DNA from: Geobacter sp. UBA6169
GTDB lineage: Bacteria > Desulfobacterota > Desulfuromonadia > Geobacterales > Pseudopelobacteraceae
Length of the DNA: 30,166 nucleotides
NCBI GenBank assembly: GCA_002422265.1
Contig: DIUB01000037.1
Coordinates: 1 to 30,166, forward strand
Direction: 5' to 3'
Positions 20,440 to 29,459 of the stretch are shown here, one piece after another. The notes beneath the pieces were generated by a model. It made no database searches and was not told the origin of the DNA. It was given only the letters and a program-made list of their open reading frames with translations. The translations under genes were made by a program, and so were the position numbers. Numbering within the stretch: the stretch's first letter is position 1; every line of letters starts with the position of its first letter.

Positions 20440-22101
20440 TTACAGCCCCGTCACTTCCCGGTCCTTGGGATACTCCACCACGATCTCGTAGCGCAGCTCC
20501 TTCTTCTCACCCGGTGCCAGCTTCAGTTTCCAGACCAGGCTGCCGTCATCCAGCTTTTCGGTTGGCGTCAGGTTTGGCTCTTCCAGGCTGACCTTGATCT
20601 CATTGTCACCGGCCAGCGGCAGCTGGTCCTTGACGCTGACGGTCTGGGTCTCCGCACGGAAGTTACTTACTGTGGTGGTGATACGGTAGGCCATCCGATT
20701 TCTGCCAAAGATGCCGGCCTCTTTGTGCTGTTTGAGCTCATCCCGCTTGACAGTCACCTGATCGTCGCTGCCAAAGGGGAGCACAAACGTTTCACCTGAG
20801 GCTACCCGCTTCAGCGCAGCACTGCCCACAAAGGTAGTGCCGCTGAAGATCTTCACCGCGCCCGGCAAGAGCGGCCAGCCTGCTTTGTTAACCAGCTCGG
20901 CAGTTAAAAAGGCTGTGGGCGCCAGTTTGGGCACCGTTACATACTCGGTGCTGACCGGCATTTTTTCCAGGGCGATCACTGCACTGTGGTGTGTGTTGTC
21001 AGAAGGTATGCTGACCGGCTTGGCAATTCTGAAGGTTATGGCTGCCCCTTCTGCTACAGCCTGGGCAGTCTGAAAGGCGGCTGGCGCCGACTCTTCAGGC
21101 ATGGCCAGCCGCTCTGCGTTTTCATCCAGCATGGCCTTGGCTGCCTGTTTGTACAAGCGAGCTTCAGCACGGGGGACCGGAGCAGCCATAACCATCGGTT
21201 GCGGGCGATAGAAACCGATCCGCCAGGGATGCAGTGCCGGTGGCGCTCCGCCGGATACAGGCCGTGCCGTGGAGAGTGACAGAGCAACATTGCTCCAGTC
21301 CTCTCCGGTCTGCTGTCTGACCAGCGCCCGGTAGGTCAGCTCGGCTGTAGTGCCGTCTTTGGCCAGGCGCACATCGTAGCTCGGCTCCCAGGTGGCCTGC
21401 TTCACCAGGCCGGACAGCTCAAGGGTAAGGGAGCCTTCCTTGCTGGTTTCCAGTGCCACTTCAACGGTCTTGCTCTCCTTGCGGTGGTGGCCGGCTGCTT
21501 CTTGCTTTTTGCGGCGCAGCGCATCAATCTGGTCCTTTATGCCCTGCTTTTCCTGATCAATCTCTCGTTGCAGTTCCTCTACCCTGGTCGTGTTACTGCC
21601 CACAAACCCCATGGCATCATGCAGCTCAGCCGCAGTCGGCTTGCCCACTGCCAACTGGTGTGAAACCCGCTCACCCCAGGCAACTTTGATTGAATCAACA
21701 AACCCTTTCTGAGCAGCCAGCCCGGCCTTGCGGGCATCCAGCCCCCCCAGCTTGCGTTCCAGTTGCCTGATCTCGGAATCGATCTCGGCTACCCTTTTAT
21801 CCGAGCTTTGAGCAAGGAAGCTGCGCTTGACCTCGATGCCGCCAATGGTTACTCTGGCCGAGCCTTTGGCCTCCACCCGCACGGAATCCTCCTGCAGCAG
21901 CACCGGTAGCCCTTCAATGGCAACCACCTGACTGCCTGGCTTCAGCGTAACCACCACCGTACGTGTAATCTGGGCGCGATCCTGAAAGACCGTAACGCCG
22001 GTCAGGGTGGACGTGACCGGTATGCGTACACCGGCGGCATGCGTTACCCCGGACATCATCAGGCTGATAAGTGCGCTGACAAGCACTGTTCGCAACATCA
22101 T
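20440..22101 (-). CDS. MuiA-family (DUF4140/DUF4139) secreted protein
   Basis: A 553-residue exported protein. The signal peptide is MMLRTVLVSALISLMMSGVT, cut near HAA|G. The DUF4140 region (about 35-135) has VTVFQDRAQITRTVVV, followed by a coiled-coil stretch (about 100-205; EIDSEIRQLERKLGGL and later QREIDQEKQGIKDQIDALRR). The DUF4139 domain follows (about 215-553; ATWEPSYDVRL, RALVRQQTGEDWSNVALSLS, and the end LRYEIVVEYPKDREV). The relatives are called mucoidy inhibitor A, but the function is unproven. GGGAG stands 7 bases before the ATG. A TATACT at 22142-22147 may be the -10. Confidence 0.88.
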   Translation of the reverse strand: MMLRTVLVSALISLMMSGVTHAAGVRIPVTSTLTGVTVFQDRAQITRTVVVTLKPGSQVVAIEGLPVLLQEDSVRVEAKGSARVTIGGIEVKRSFLAQSSDKRVAEIDSEIRQLERKLGGLDARKAGLAAQKGFVDSIKVAWGERVSHQLAVGKPTAAELHDAMGFVGSNTTRVEELQREIDQEKQGIKDQIDALRRKKQEAAGHHRKESKTVEVALETSKEGSLTLELSGLVKQATWEPSYDVRLAKDGTTAELTYRALVRQQTGEDWSNVALSLSTARPVSGGAPPALHPWRIGFYRPQPMVMAAPVPRAEARLYKQAAKAMLDENAERLAMPEESAPAAFQTAQAVAEGAAITFRIAKPVSIPSDNTHHSAVIALEKMPVSTEYVTVPKLAPTAFLTAELVNKAGWPLLPGAVKIFSGTTFVGSAALKRVASGETFVLPFGSDDQVTVKRDELKQHKEAGIFGRNRMAYRITTTVSNFRAETQTVSVKDQLPLAGDNEIKVSLEEPNLTPTEKLDDGSLVWKLKLAPGEKKELRYEIVVEYPKDREVTGL

Positions 22102-22267
22102 GGTGTTTCTCCCTGTTGAAAGTGATAAGACTGACGTTGTCAGTATAGCAGATTATTTCGGCCTGTCTGCAGACCTTGCTCATACAAGCGCACCATCTTG
22201 TTTCTCAACCGCTTGCACCCGGCCTGATTTCGTGCAACAAAGGGATAATCTGTCGTAAGGAGGCCCT

Positions 22268-23386
22268 ATGCTCACCCTGTGTGTAACCTGTCCCCACTGC
22301 TCATTCAGCCGTAACGTACCTGCTGATCAACTGCCGGAGCAGCCGGTGCAGGCCACCTGCCCCAAATGTGGCCGACAGTTCACCTTCAGCAAGGCAGACG
22401 CACTGTCGGCAACCACCCCGGCTGCTCCTGCGCCAGTGTCATCTCCCTCAGCTGACTTGCTACAGCCACTGCCTGCAATGGCTCAGTCCTCGCACGAACA
22501 GACGCGGTCAGCCGACCTCGGCAACGGAACACCGGCATCCGGCGAACTTATGTCGATCAGTGACCTGTTCAGCAGAACCTGGGAACAGTTTAAACAACGC
22601 GGTCTGTTGCTGATCGGTATTGTTATCGCTACCGTTATTGCCGCTGCAACACCGCCGATGCTGGTGGCGCTCATGATGGGTGGCATGGACAAGGCCTCTT
22701 TCAGCGGTTTGGTCAGCATGTTCATGCTGTTCGGCCTGGCTGTTATCGGTTCGTTTGTGGTGGTCTGCTGGGGTATGGCAGCGGCGGTCAGCGCAGCCGT
22801 TGATGCCCGGCTCGGTTTCAAGGAGGCCTTTGCAAAGGCCAAAGGTTGCTGGATCGCCCTGGCCTGGGTCTCCGCACTCTACAGCTTCATTGTGGGGGGT
22901 GCCTCGCTGCTGATGCTGATTCCCGGCATCCTGACCGGCATCTGGTTTTTTGCCTGCGCCTATCTGGTGGTTGAGGAAGACACCCGTGGCATGGATGCTC
23001 TGCTCAAAAGCAAAGCGCTGGTGGATGGTCGGTTCTGGCCGGTGCTGGGCAGGCTGGCGCTGGTCTGGCTGCTGGGCATGGTGCTGGGCATGATTCCGTT
23101 GATCGGTGCTGTCTTCTCACTGTTGATGGCCCCTTTCAGCATGCTTTATTCGGTGCAGCTGTACCGCAATCTGCAGGAAACCGCTGGAACAGTCAGCTGG
23201 TCTTCAACCGACGGCACCAAGGCCGCCTGGCTGCTGCTGGGACTTGCCGGTTACCTGCTGGTGCCGCTGCTGCTGTTCTTCCTGCTGGGGGCCGCATTTT
23301 TCAGCAGTATGGAGCCGATGTTCAGGATGCTGATCGAGCAGGGGGCGGCCCAGCAGATTCTTACAGCCCTGGAACTGCTGCGGTAA
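22268..23386 (+). CDS. Zinc-ribbon membrane protein with multiple helices
   Basis: A 372-residue protein. The N-terminus is an MJ0042-type zinc ribbon: CPHC at 8-11 and CPKCGRQFTF at 31-40. A Pro/Ser/Ala linker (about 45-90) follows, then about six membrane helices (for example LLLIGIVIATVIAAATPPML, GVSLLMLIPGILTG-like and LLLGLAGYLLVPLLLFFLLG segments). The region FACAYLVVEEDTRGMDALLK and SKALVDGRFWPVLGRLAL resembles the YciC/GDPD-type membrane family. It has a strong AAGGAGG site 5 bases before the ATG. I do not know a function; a role in the envelope is likely. Confidence 0.75.
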   Translation: MLTLCVTCPHCSFSRNVPADQLPEQPVQATCPKCGRQFTFSKADALSATTPAAPAPVSSPSADLLQPLPAMAQSSHEQTRSADLGNGTPASGELMSISDLFSRTWEQFKQRGLLLIGIVIATVIAAATPPMLVALMMGGMDKASFSGLVSMFMLFGLAVIGSFVVVCWGMAAAVSAAVDARLGFKEAFAKAKGCWIALAWVSALYSFIVGGASLLMLIPGILTGIWFFACAYLVVEEDTRGMDALLKSKALVDGRFWPVLGRLALVWLLGMVLGMIPLIGAVFSLLMAPFSMLYSVQLYRNLQETAGTVSWSSTDGTKAAWLLLGLAGYLLVPLLLFFLLGAAFFSSMEPMFRMLIEQGAAQQILTALELLR

Positions 23387-23388
23387 CA

Positions 23389-23397
23389 TGGTATAAT
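23389..23397 (+). promoter_or_regulatory. Extended -10 promoter for the DUF502 gene
   Basis: TGGTATAAT is a perfect extended -10 (TGnTATAAT). It lies just past the stop of the zinc-ribbon gene and about 50 bases before the DUF502 start. No strong -35 is needed with this element. Confidence 0.6.
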
Positions 23398-23446
23398 ACT
23401 GTGTGCCAATCTGTATAGTGCCACGAGTGGCAGGGGAGGGGGTGTC

Positions 23447-24076
23447 ATGAATCGGTTCGGCAGGATCATGTTTCGGGGGCTGGTGGCCATGCTGCCGTCT
23501 CTATTGACCATCTATATTCTCTTCTGGCTGGTGCGCTCGGCAGAGACGGTGTTGGGTGGATTACTGAGGTTTTTGTTGCCCGAAGGCTGGTACCTCCCCG
23601 GTATGGGGCTTTTGACCGGCCTGCTGGTGACTTTTCTGTTCGGCCTGGCCCTGAACGCCTTTCTGGTGCGGCGACTGCTGGAACTGGGTGATCAGCTGGT
23701 CGATCATATTCCGTTGGTCAAGACTTTGTATGGCTCGCTCAAAGATTTCATCGGCTTCTTTGCCAAACAGCGTGACTCCCAGTTCAGCCAGGTGGTCAGC
23801 ATGGAGCTTGAATTCGGCGGCAAAACACTGCGCATGATCGGCTTTGTCACCCGCAGCGACTTCAGCAGCCTTCCGGCCGGGATTGGTGATGAAGGAGAGA
23901 TTGCCGTCTACCTGCCGCTCAGCTACCAGATCGGCGGCTACACCGTGATCGTGCCGCGCTCAGCAGTCAAGCCGGTCAACATGTCCCCCCACCGTGCCAT
24001 GGGGTTTGTGGTTACCGGCGGCATGACCGCCGACAAGGTCCACAGCGCAGGACAGACACATGAAAGACACGACTGA
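23447..24076 (+). CDS. DUF502-family membrane protein
   Basis: A 209-residue inner-membrane protein with the DUF502 signature. Two N-terminal helices (about 5-30 and 50-72) are followed by LGDQLVDHIPLVKTLYGSLKDFIGF, the family hallmark, and a C-terminal cytoplasmic region with VYLPLSYQIGGYTVIVPRSAVKPV. A GGGGAGGGGG tract precedes the ATG. The family's function is unknown in bacteria, though plant relatives (COV) act in membrane traffic. Confidence 0.9.
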   Translation: MNRFGRIMFRGLVAMLPSLLTIYILFWLVRSAETVLGGLLRFLLPEGWYLPGMGLLTGLLVTFLFGLALNAFLVRRLLELGDQLVDHIPLVKTLYGSLKDFIGFFAKQRDSQFSQVVSMELEFGGKTLRMIGFVTRSDFSSLPAGIGDEGEIAVYLPLSYQIGGYTVIVPRSAVKPVNMSPHRAMGFVVTGGMTADKVHSAGQTHERHD

Positions 24077-24080
24077 CCTG

Positions 24081-24137
24081 ATAATCCGAGAAATATGAAC
24101 ACATATTCCGAATAATAGCGGCCTATAATCCGAGAAA
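24081..24137. repeat. Two direct copies of ATAATCCGAGAAA
   Basis: ATAATCCGAGAAA occurs at 24081-24093 and again at 24125-24137, 44 bases apart, with a looser ATATTCCGAATAAT between them. It lies in the 68-base gap between two convergent genes. No function is evident. Confidence 0.6.
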
Positions 24138-24144
24138 AACGTTG

Positions 24145-25362
24145 CTATCTGCCGTCAATCCTGATCCGGCTCAGCAGGCGGATACCCACGATGACCACCA
24201 GAAGGTTCAGTATGCCCATCAGGCTGAACCCCTGTGCAGCGGACAGATGCAAAGGGCCACTGAACAGAAAGGTCAGGCCTGAGGCGATCAGGATGCCGAT
24301 CCAGTTGACAAAACTGGAGGCAGCCAGCACCTCGCCGCGTATTTCGGCCTCTGCCTGCAGTTGGATGAAGGTCTGCAGCGGCAGGGAGAACAGGCCGGCA
24401 CTGATGCCGTACAGCAGGATCACGGCAATCACCGGGTAGCTGCTGCTGGGCACCAGTTGCAGCAGTACCGACGCTGCTGTCAGGCCAAAGCCCCCCAGTA
24501 CCACAATCCCCCACGAGACCCCGCTGCCGGACAGCCGGGCTGCCAGCAGTGACCCGACGGCAATGCCAAAGGCTGAAGCCAGAAAGAGATAGCCGCTCTG
24601 AGCCCCGCTATACCCCAACCGCTGGATACCGTAACTGATCAGATTCAGCTGGGCAAAGGCCCCCAGCAGCCAGAACCAGGCAAGGCCGATGATCGCCAGC
24701 ATCAGCCGGTGGTCATGGCGGACCCGGCGCAGTGTCCGGAAGATCTCGGCCGGGAAGAGGCGGATCACGCGGTCCGGCGCTATTGCCGGAACATCCGGCA
24801 GTCGCTGTGCCGCAACAAGTCCAATCACGGAGATAGCCAGGCAAAAGCAGGCAGCAAGCCAGAAACGGCCGGAAACTGCCTGGGTCAGGGCAGGCCCCAG
24901 CACCGTGCCGATGATAATGGCAAAAAAGGTAAAGGCCTCAATCAGGCCGTTGGCGTGGGAGAGTTCTTCCCGGGGGGCCAGCTCAGGGATGATGCCGTAT
25001 TTGGTCGGAGAAAACAGGGCGCTTTGGGCCGACATCAGAAACATCAGCAGATAGAGTCCCCAGGTCTGCTGCAGGGCAAACAACACCACCGCCAGTGCCG
25101 TAACCACCACCTCCATCTGCTTGACGCCGACACTGACGCTGCGCTTGCTGTAGCGGTCAGCCAGACAGCCGGCCGGGGCAGAAAACAACAGAAACGGCAA
25201 GGCAAAAGCGGCGCCGACGCTGGCCGTGATGATTCCGGCCTTTTCCGTTCCCTGAAGCTGGATCAGTGAAAAGATGATCAGCAGCTTGAGGATGTTGTCG
25301 TTCATGGCACCCAGGAACTGGGTGATGTTGAGGGCGTGCAGGCCGTGGGGGAAGCGGGGCAT
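24145..25362 (-). CDS. MFS transporter (LplT/Aas-like)
   Basis: A 405-residue transporter with about 12 membrane helices. The start MPRFPHGLHALNITQFLGAM with NDNILKLLIIF is the hallmark of the branch that includes LplT and the transporter half of fused Aas proteins, which flip lysophospholipids. The GCLADRYSKRSVSVGVKQME loop is the MFS A-motif region. I start at ATG 25362; a TTG at 25371 adds three residues. There is no clear ribosome site, but it begins only 12 bases after the pseudouridine synthase stop, so coupling is likely. No acyltransferase domain is fused here. The substrate is inferred only from the family resemblance. Confidence 0.82.
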   Translation of the reverse strand: MPRFPHGLHALNITQFLGAMNDNILKLLIIFSLIQLQGTEKAGIITASVGAAFALPFLLFSAPAGCLADRYSKRSVSVGVKQMEVVVTALAVVLFALQQTWGLYLLMFLMSAQSALFSPTKYGIIPELAPREELSHANGLIEAFTFFAIIIGTVLGPALTQAVSGRFWLAACFCLAISVIGLVAAQRLPDVPAIAPDRVIRLFPAEIFRTLRRVRHDHRLMLAIIGLAWFWLLGAFAQLNLISYGIQRLGYSGAQSGYLFLASAFGIAVGSLLAARLSGSGVSWGIVVLGGFGLTAASVLLQLVPSSSYPVIAVILLYGISAGLFSLPLQTFIQLQAEAEIRGEVLAASSFVNWIGILIASGLTFLFSGPLHLSAAQGFSLMGILNLLVVIVGIRLLSRIRIDGR

Positions 25363-25374
25363 GGGATACAACGG

Positions 25375-26307
25375 TCAGGAGGGGGTGACTGTTGAACTGT
25401 CAACAGCAGCTTCACCGGTCGTGGCCAGGCTCACCAGCAACAAAAGTAAAGCGCCTTTGCTGATTCCGCAGCGTGCAATGATCAGTTCCCGCAGTTCCCT
25501 CGGCAGCGGTGCGCAGAGCGTCAGCTGCGTATCAGGGGTGGGGTGCTGCAGTCTGGTCCGGAAAGAGTGCAGGGCGATGCCCGGCAGGGTAGGCAGTGGT
25601 TGGGCATCGTACCGTTTGTCCCCCACCACCGGATGACCGATTACCGAGAGGTGACGGCGGATCTGGTGGGTGCGGCCGGTGATTGGCTGCACCAGCAGAA
25701 ACGAGCAATTCTCGCCACTGGCCAGGCAGCGATAGCGGCTGACTGATTCCTTGCCATCCAGCGGTTGGTTGATCTCGCCCTCACCTTCCACTAGCCCTTC
25801 CACGACCGTCAGGTAGATCTTGTCCAGCCCTTCCTCTTTCACCTGTCTGCCCAGTATCCCGGCATTGGATGAGCTGGTGGCCAGCAGCACCACGCCTGAA
25901 GTGCCACGATCCAGCCGGTTGACCGGGTAGGCCCGTACCGGATGATTGGATTTCTTTTCCAGCCAGTCCGAAGCGATATCGGCCAGGTTTTCATCCACCT
26001 CGGCAGCGGGGTGCATGGCCAGGCCGGCCGGTTTGCTGATGGCCAGCAGTTTGTCATCCTGCCAGAGCAGATCGACCGGCGGGAGTGGATGGTGCAAGTG
26101 ATCCGTGACCGACCGACTTTCCTTCAGCGTGACGGTATCACCGCAGTGCAGCAGGGAGTCAGATGATGCCTTGGCATTGTTGAGGCTGCAGGCGCCGGAT
26201 TTGATCAGCTTGCGGCAATAGGCAGGCAAAGCCGTCGGCAGGAGGCGTTGCAACCAGCTCTCCAGCCGACGGCAGTGGTCATCTGCGGTAATGGTGTAGC
26301 TGAGCAT
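25375..26307 (-). CDS. RluA-family pseudouridine synthase
   Basis: A 310-residue RNA pseudouridine synthase. Residues about 10-65 form an S4-like RNA-binding region (SWLQRLLPTALPAYCRKLI). The catalytic motif is VNRLDRGTSGVVLLA with the active Asp in NRLD, where the usual His is Asn, a tolerated variant. The GRTHQIRRHLSVIGHPVVGD motif is standard. The last 30 residues (CGISKGALLLLLVSLATTGE onward) are a hydrophobic tail that is not part of the fold and is unusual. The start overlaps the hisG stop by one base (TGATG). The target RNA is not known. Confidence 0.88.
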   Translation of the reverse strand: MLSYTITADDHCRRLESWLQRLLPTALPAYCRKLIKSGACSLNNAKASSDSLLHCGDTVTLKESRSVTDHLHHPLPPVDLLWQDDKLLAISKPAGLAMHPAAEVDENLADIASDWLEKKSNHPVRAYPVNRLDRGTSGVVLLATSSSNAGILGRQVKEEGLDKIYLTVVEGLVEGEGEINQPLDGKESVSRYRCLASGENCSFLLVQPITGRTHQIRRHLSVIGHPVVGDKRYDAQPLPTLPGIALHSFRTRLQHPTPDTQLTLCAPLPRELRELIIARCGISKGALLLLLVSLATTGEAAVDSSTVTPS

Positions 26308-27182
26308 CAGATGATTTTACTGAGCGGATATTCGATAATGCCTTCAGCCCCCAGACGCAGCAGTTCCGGCACAATTCGGCGCACCTCTTTCTCAGGCAGG
26401 ATGCTTTCAATGGAGACCCAGTCTGACTTGTAGAGGTGAGCTACGGTCGGCGCCTTCTGGCTGGGCAGGATACCGATAATTCCATCCACACAGTTGGCCG
26501 GTGCGTTCATCTTCAGCCCCACCATCCCCTCGGCCCGCAGTGCCGAATTAAGCAGGGTGGCGATCTGTTCGATCTTGGCCCGTTTCCATGGATCGTTCCA
26601 GGCGGATCTGTTGGCCACCATCACCGGCACCGATTCCATCAGCTCGCAGACGATCCGCAGGTTGTTGGCCCGGATGGTGGAGCCGGTCTCGGTCACCTCA
26701 ACAATGGCATCGCAGAGGCCGTCGATCACCTTGGCTTCGGTGGCGCCCCAGGAGAATTCGACGTTCACCTGGATGTTGCGTTCCTTGAAGTAGCGCTTGG
26801 TAAAGCCGACCAGTTCGGTGGAGATGGTGGCCCCCTGCAGGTCTTCCGGTTTCTGTACCGGCGAATCCTGGGTCACCACCAGCACCCAGCGCACCGGGCG
26901 GCGCGAGACCTTGGAGTAGACCATCTCGCAGACTTCAACCACATCGGCATCGTTCTCACGTACCCAGTCCCGTCCGGCAATACCGACATCAATGGTGCCC
27001 CGCTCCACATAGCGCCCCATTTCCTGGGGACGGATCAGATGGCATTTCATCTCACCATCGTCAACCGTGGGAAAATAACTGCGGGAGGAAACACCAATCT
27101 GCCAGCCGGCCTGTTTGAACAGATCTACCGTGGCCTCTTCCAGACTGCCTTTAGGAACGCCGAAGCGCAGGACGGTACTCAT
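26307..27182 (-). CDS. hisG: ATP phosphoribosyltransferase, long form
   Basis: First enzyme of histidine synthesis: ATP plus PRPP gives phosphoribosyl-ATP. The length of 291 residues and the C-terminal regulatory domain (about 215-291, with VGLKMNAPANCVDGIIGILP and KAPTVAHLY) mark the long, histidine-inhibited form that needs no HisZ. Catalytic blocks include GVPKGSLEEATVDLF, RGTIDVGIAGRDWV and the PRPP loop AIVEVTETGSTIRAN. The ATG overlaps the hisI stop by 4 bases (ATGA). The longer open frame to 27233 would run back into hisI and is not used. Confidence 0.95.
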   Translation of the reverse strand: MSTVLRFGVPKGSLEEATVDLFKQAGWQIGVSSRSYFPTVDDGEMKCHLIRPQEMGRYVERGTIDVGIAGRDWVRENDADVVEVCEMVYSKVSRRPVRWVLVVTQDSPVQKPEDLQGATISTELVGFTKRYFKERNIQVNVEFSWGATEAKVIDGLCDAIVEVTETGSTIRANNLRIVCELMESVPVMVANRSAWNDPWKRAKIEQIATLLNSALRAEGMVGLKMNAPANCVDGIIGILPSQKAPTVAHLYKSDWVSIESILPEKEVRRIVPELLRLGAEGIIEYPLSKII

Positions 27183-27556
27183 TTTTTGTAGACCTCCTCG
27201 GGATTGAAGAGCGGATTGGAATGTTCCACCCACTGGTTATTCTCCCATTTAACGTAGAAACAACTGCGGTTGCCGGTATGGCAGGCAGCCGGACCATTCT
27301 GTTTTACCTTGATCACCACGGTGTCGGCATCGCAATCGGTCAGCACCTCCATCACATCCTGAGTATTGCCTGATTCCTCACCCTTCATCCAGTACTTGTT
27401 GCGAGTGCGGCTGAAGAACCAGGTCTTGCCGTCACGCAGGGTCAGATCCAGGGTCTTCTTGTCCATGAAGGCCACCATCAGCACTTCACCGTTTTCGTAA
27501 TCCTGGATAACGGCCGGAATCAGTCCACCCATCTTGTCAAAATTGATCTCTATCAC
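27179..27556 (-). CDS. hisI: Phosphoribosyl-AMP cyclohydrolase
   Basis: Third step of histidine synthesis: opens the purine ring of phosphoribosyl-AMP. This is the stand-alone HisI of 125 residues without a fused HisE. Zinc and magnesium ligands are in LTDCDADTVVIKV and ACHTGNRSCFY; the family block is LMVAFMDKKTLDLTL then GKTWFFSRTRNKYWMKGE. I start at the GTG at 27556 because AGGAGGG stands 7 bases before it. The open frame continues upstream to 27745 but without family-like sequence. It leads the hisI-hisG-rluA-MFS operon and diverges from the chemotaxis gene. Confidence 0.95.
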   Translation of the reverse strand: MIEINFDKMGGLIPAVIQDYENGEVLMVAFMDKKTLDLTLRDGKTWFFSRTRNKYWMKGEESGNTQDVMEVLTDCDADTVVIKVKQNGPAACHTGNRSCFYVKWENNQWVEHSNPLFNPEEVYKK

Positions 27557-27645
27557 GCAGTCCCTCCTGAAAAAATGTGCGGGCAGTATAGGAGCGGCAC
27601 ATACAAAATGCAAGACCATGCACAGGAAAGGACGGAAGAGCTTTT

Positions 27646-27673
27646 GCTTTAACATCGTTTTACGGTATAAAGA
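27646..27673 (+). promoter_or_regulatory. Sigma-70 type promoter of the chemotaxis transducer
   Basis: TTGCTT (27646-27651) and TATAAA (27668-27673) are 16 bases apart. Transcription would begin near 27680, which leaves a usable leader for the ATG at 27718 but only about 8 bases for the upstream ATG at 27688. Confidence 0.5.
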
Positions 27674-27717
27674 GGGCCATAGCTGACATGCTCCAGATTC
27701 TATCAAGGATACACGCC

Positions 27718-29388
27718 ATGGCAAAAAACCTCGGTTTTGGTTCAAAACTGATCAGGATACTGCTTATCTCCGGGATGCTGCTCTCACTGCTGGGTATGTT
27801 TGCAGACCAGTTTTCGAAGGACGGACAGCGGGCGCTGTTTGCACTCTGCGGACTGTTTTTTCTGGCCGTGCTTCTGATGCTGGCCTCACGCAAGCTGCCT
27901 GCCCGGGTCAAGCACCTTTCAGCGGTCATGGATCAGGCGGCCGACGGCAACCTTGCCATCAGGGGGAATGACCTGGCCCCTGATGAGGTTGGTATGCTTA
28001 ACAGCAACTTTAATGAGATGCTTGAACGGCTCAGCAGCATTGTAGTCAGCATCAGGGCAGCGGTCAGCGAACTGCGTACCATTGGCATAAACGTTGATTC
28101 TGTTGCCCTTCAGAATCTCAAGATGGCTGAAAGCCAAAAGGATACGGTTGGCCGGACGAAAGATGCTGCAGGTCAGATCAGGCATTCGGTTGAGGAGGTA
28201 ACCACCTCGGTGGAGGGGCTTTCGGAAGCAGCAATTGTCAACGCAGCCTCAATACAGCAGATGGTCTCAAGCACGGCCCAGATTAACGATCTGGTGACAC
28301 AGCTGTTGCATTCGGTGGAGCTGGTAAGTGATTCCATTACCCGTATGGCCGGAGACCAGGGCGAGATCAACGTCAACGTGCACCGGCTGATGCAGAATGC
28401 CATGAAGACCAGTGACCTGGTGACGGACATGGAAAAATCAGTGCGCCAGGTAGAAGAAAGCGCCCAGACCACGGCGCGGGTTTCAGTGGACGTGCTGCGG
28501 GATGCAGAACAGGGCAACAGCTCGGTCGAAAGTACAGCCAAAGGGATCGCCCAGATCCGCAGTGCCTCCTGTACCGTGCAGCAGGCCATCGGCAATCTGT
28601 CGGTTCACGCAGCCAGTATCGGCACCATTTTGCGGGTGATCGACGAGGTGGCGGAGCAGACCAAGCTGCTGGCACTGAACGCCTCCATTATTGCCGCCCA
28701 GGCCGGTGAGCATGGCAAGGGGTTTGGTGTGGTGGCCCATGAGATCAAAGAACTTGCCCGCCGTACCACGGCATCTACCCGCGAAATCGCCGAGATCGTT
28801 AATGGTGTCAAGGAAGAGACCGACAAGGCGGTTATGGCTATCTCGCTGTCAGAGCAGGCTGTTCGGGAGGGTGAGCAGCTTTCGCAGCGCTCCGGCCAGG
28901 CCCTGACCAAGATTGTCCACGGTGTCAAGATTGCCAGCGAACAGGTAGGAGAGATTGCCAAGGCAACCCAGCTGCACGTGCAGCACGGTGAAAAGATGAG
29001 GCTTGCCATGGAAGAGGTAGGCTCTATGCTGGAGCAGATTGTGCGTTCATTTAACCAGCAGACCAGTGATGCCGGTGTGATCGAAAAAACCTCGGCAGGC
29101 ATGCGTACCCTGGCACAGGAGGTGTACCATGTGGCCCGCTCCCACAATGAGGCAGGCACCACCATAGCCGATTCCACTGAAACCATCGTCAGGATGATCG
29201 ACGGCATCCGCAAGGCCTGCCGCATGCAGACCGAGGCCAGTGATCAGGTGGTTCGTGCTGCAGAAGAGATGGAGGCGGCCGCCTCCGGCAACCTGCAGAC
29301 CAGCAAGGTTATGGAGGGGGCGGTCAGCGGTCTTTCACTGCAGATCAAGAACCTTGAGCAGGAGATGTCCGGTTTCAAGACCAGCTGA
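27718..29388 (+). CDS. Methyl-accepting chemotaxis protein without a sensor domain
   Basis: A 556-residue transducer. Two N-terminal membrane helices (about 9-28 and 40-58) are joined by a loop of only about ten residues (DQFSKDGQRA), so there is no periplasmic ligand domain. A HAMP segment follows (about 60-115), then a long coiled coil and the conserved signalling tip VIDEVAEQTKLLALNASIIA with AGEHGKGFGVVAHEIKELA. There is no C-terminal CheR-docking pentapeptide. I start at ATG 27718, which has AAGGA 8 bases upstream. It would dock CheA/CheW and may sense membrane state or an intracellular signal. No che genes lie in the window. Confidence 0.92.
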   Translation: MAKNLGFGSKLIRILLISGMLLSLLGMFADQFSKDGQRALFALCGLFFLAVLLMLASRKLPARVKHLSAVMDQAADGNLAIRGNDLAPDEVGMLNSNFNEMLERLSSIVVSIRAAVSELRTIGINVDSVALQNLKMAESQKDTVGRTKDAAGQIRHSVEEVTTSVEGLSEAAIVNAASIQQMVSSTAQINDLVTQLLHSVELVSDSITRMAGDQGEINVNVHRLMQNAMKTSDLVTDMEKSVRQVEESAQTTARVSVDVLRDAEQGNSSVESTAKGIAQIRSASCTVQQAIGNLSVHAASIGTILRVIDEVAEQTKLLALNASIIAAQAGEHGKGFGVVAHEIKELARRTTASTREIAEIVNGVKEETDKAVMAISLSEQAVREGEQLSQRSGQALTKIVHGVKIASEQVGEIAKATQLHVQHGEKMRLAMEEVGSMLEQIVRSFNQQTSDAGVIEKTSAGMRTLAQEVYHVARSHNEAGTTIADSTETIVRMIDGIRKACRMQTEASDQVVRAAEEMEAAASGNLQTSKVMEGAVSGLSLQIKNLEQEMSGFKTS

Positions 29389-29459
29389 AAAACTCAGCTT
29401 GCAGATGCGCAGCAGTCCGTGCAGGCAGCAAGCGGTTGCACCAGGCAATAAAGTCCTGA

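Noticed and set aside
26436..27191. 251-codon plus frame opposite hisG
   Set aside because: It is the antisense of hisG and has no family-like sequence or ribosome site.
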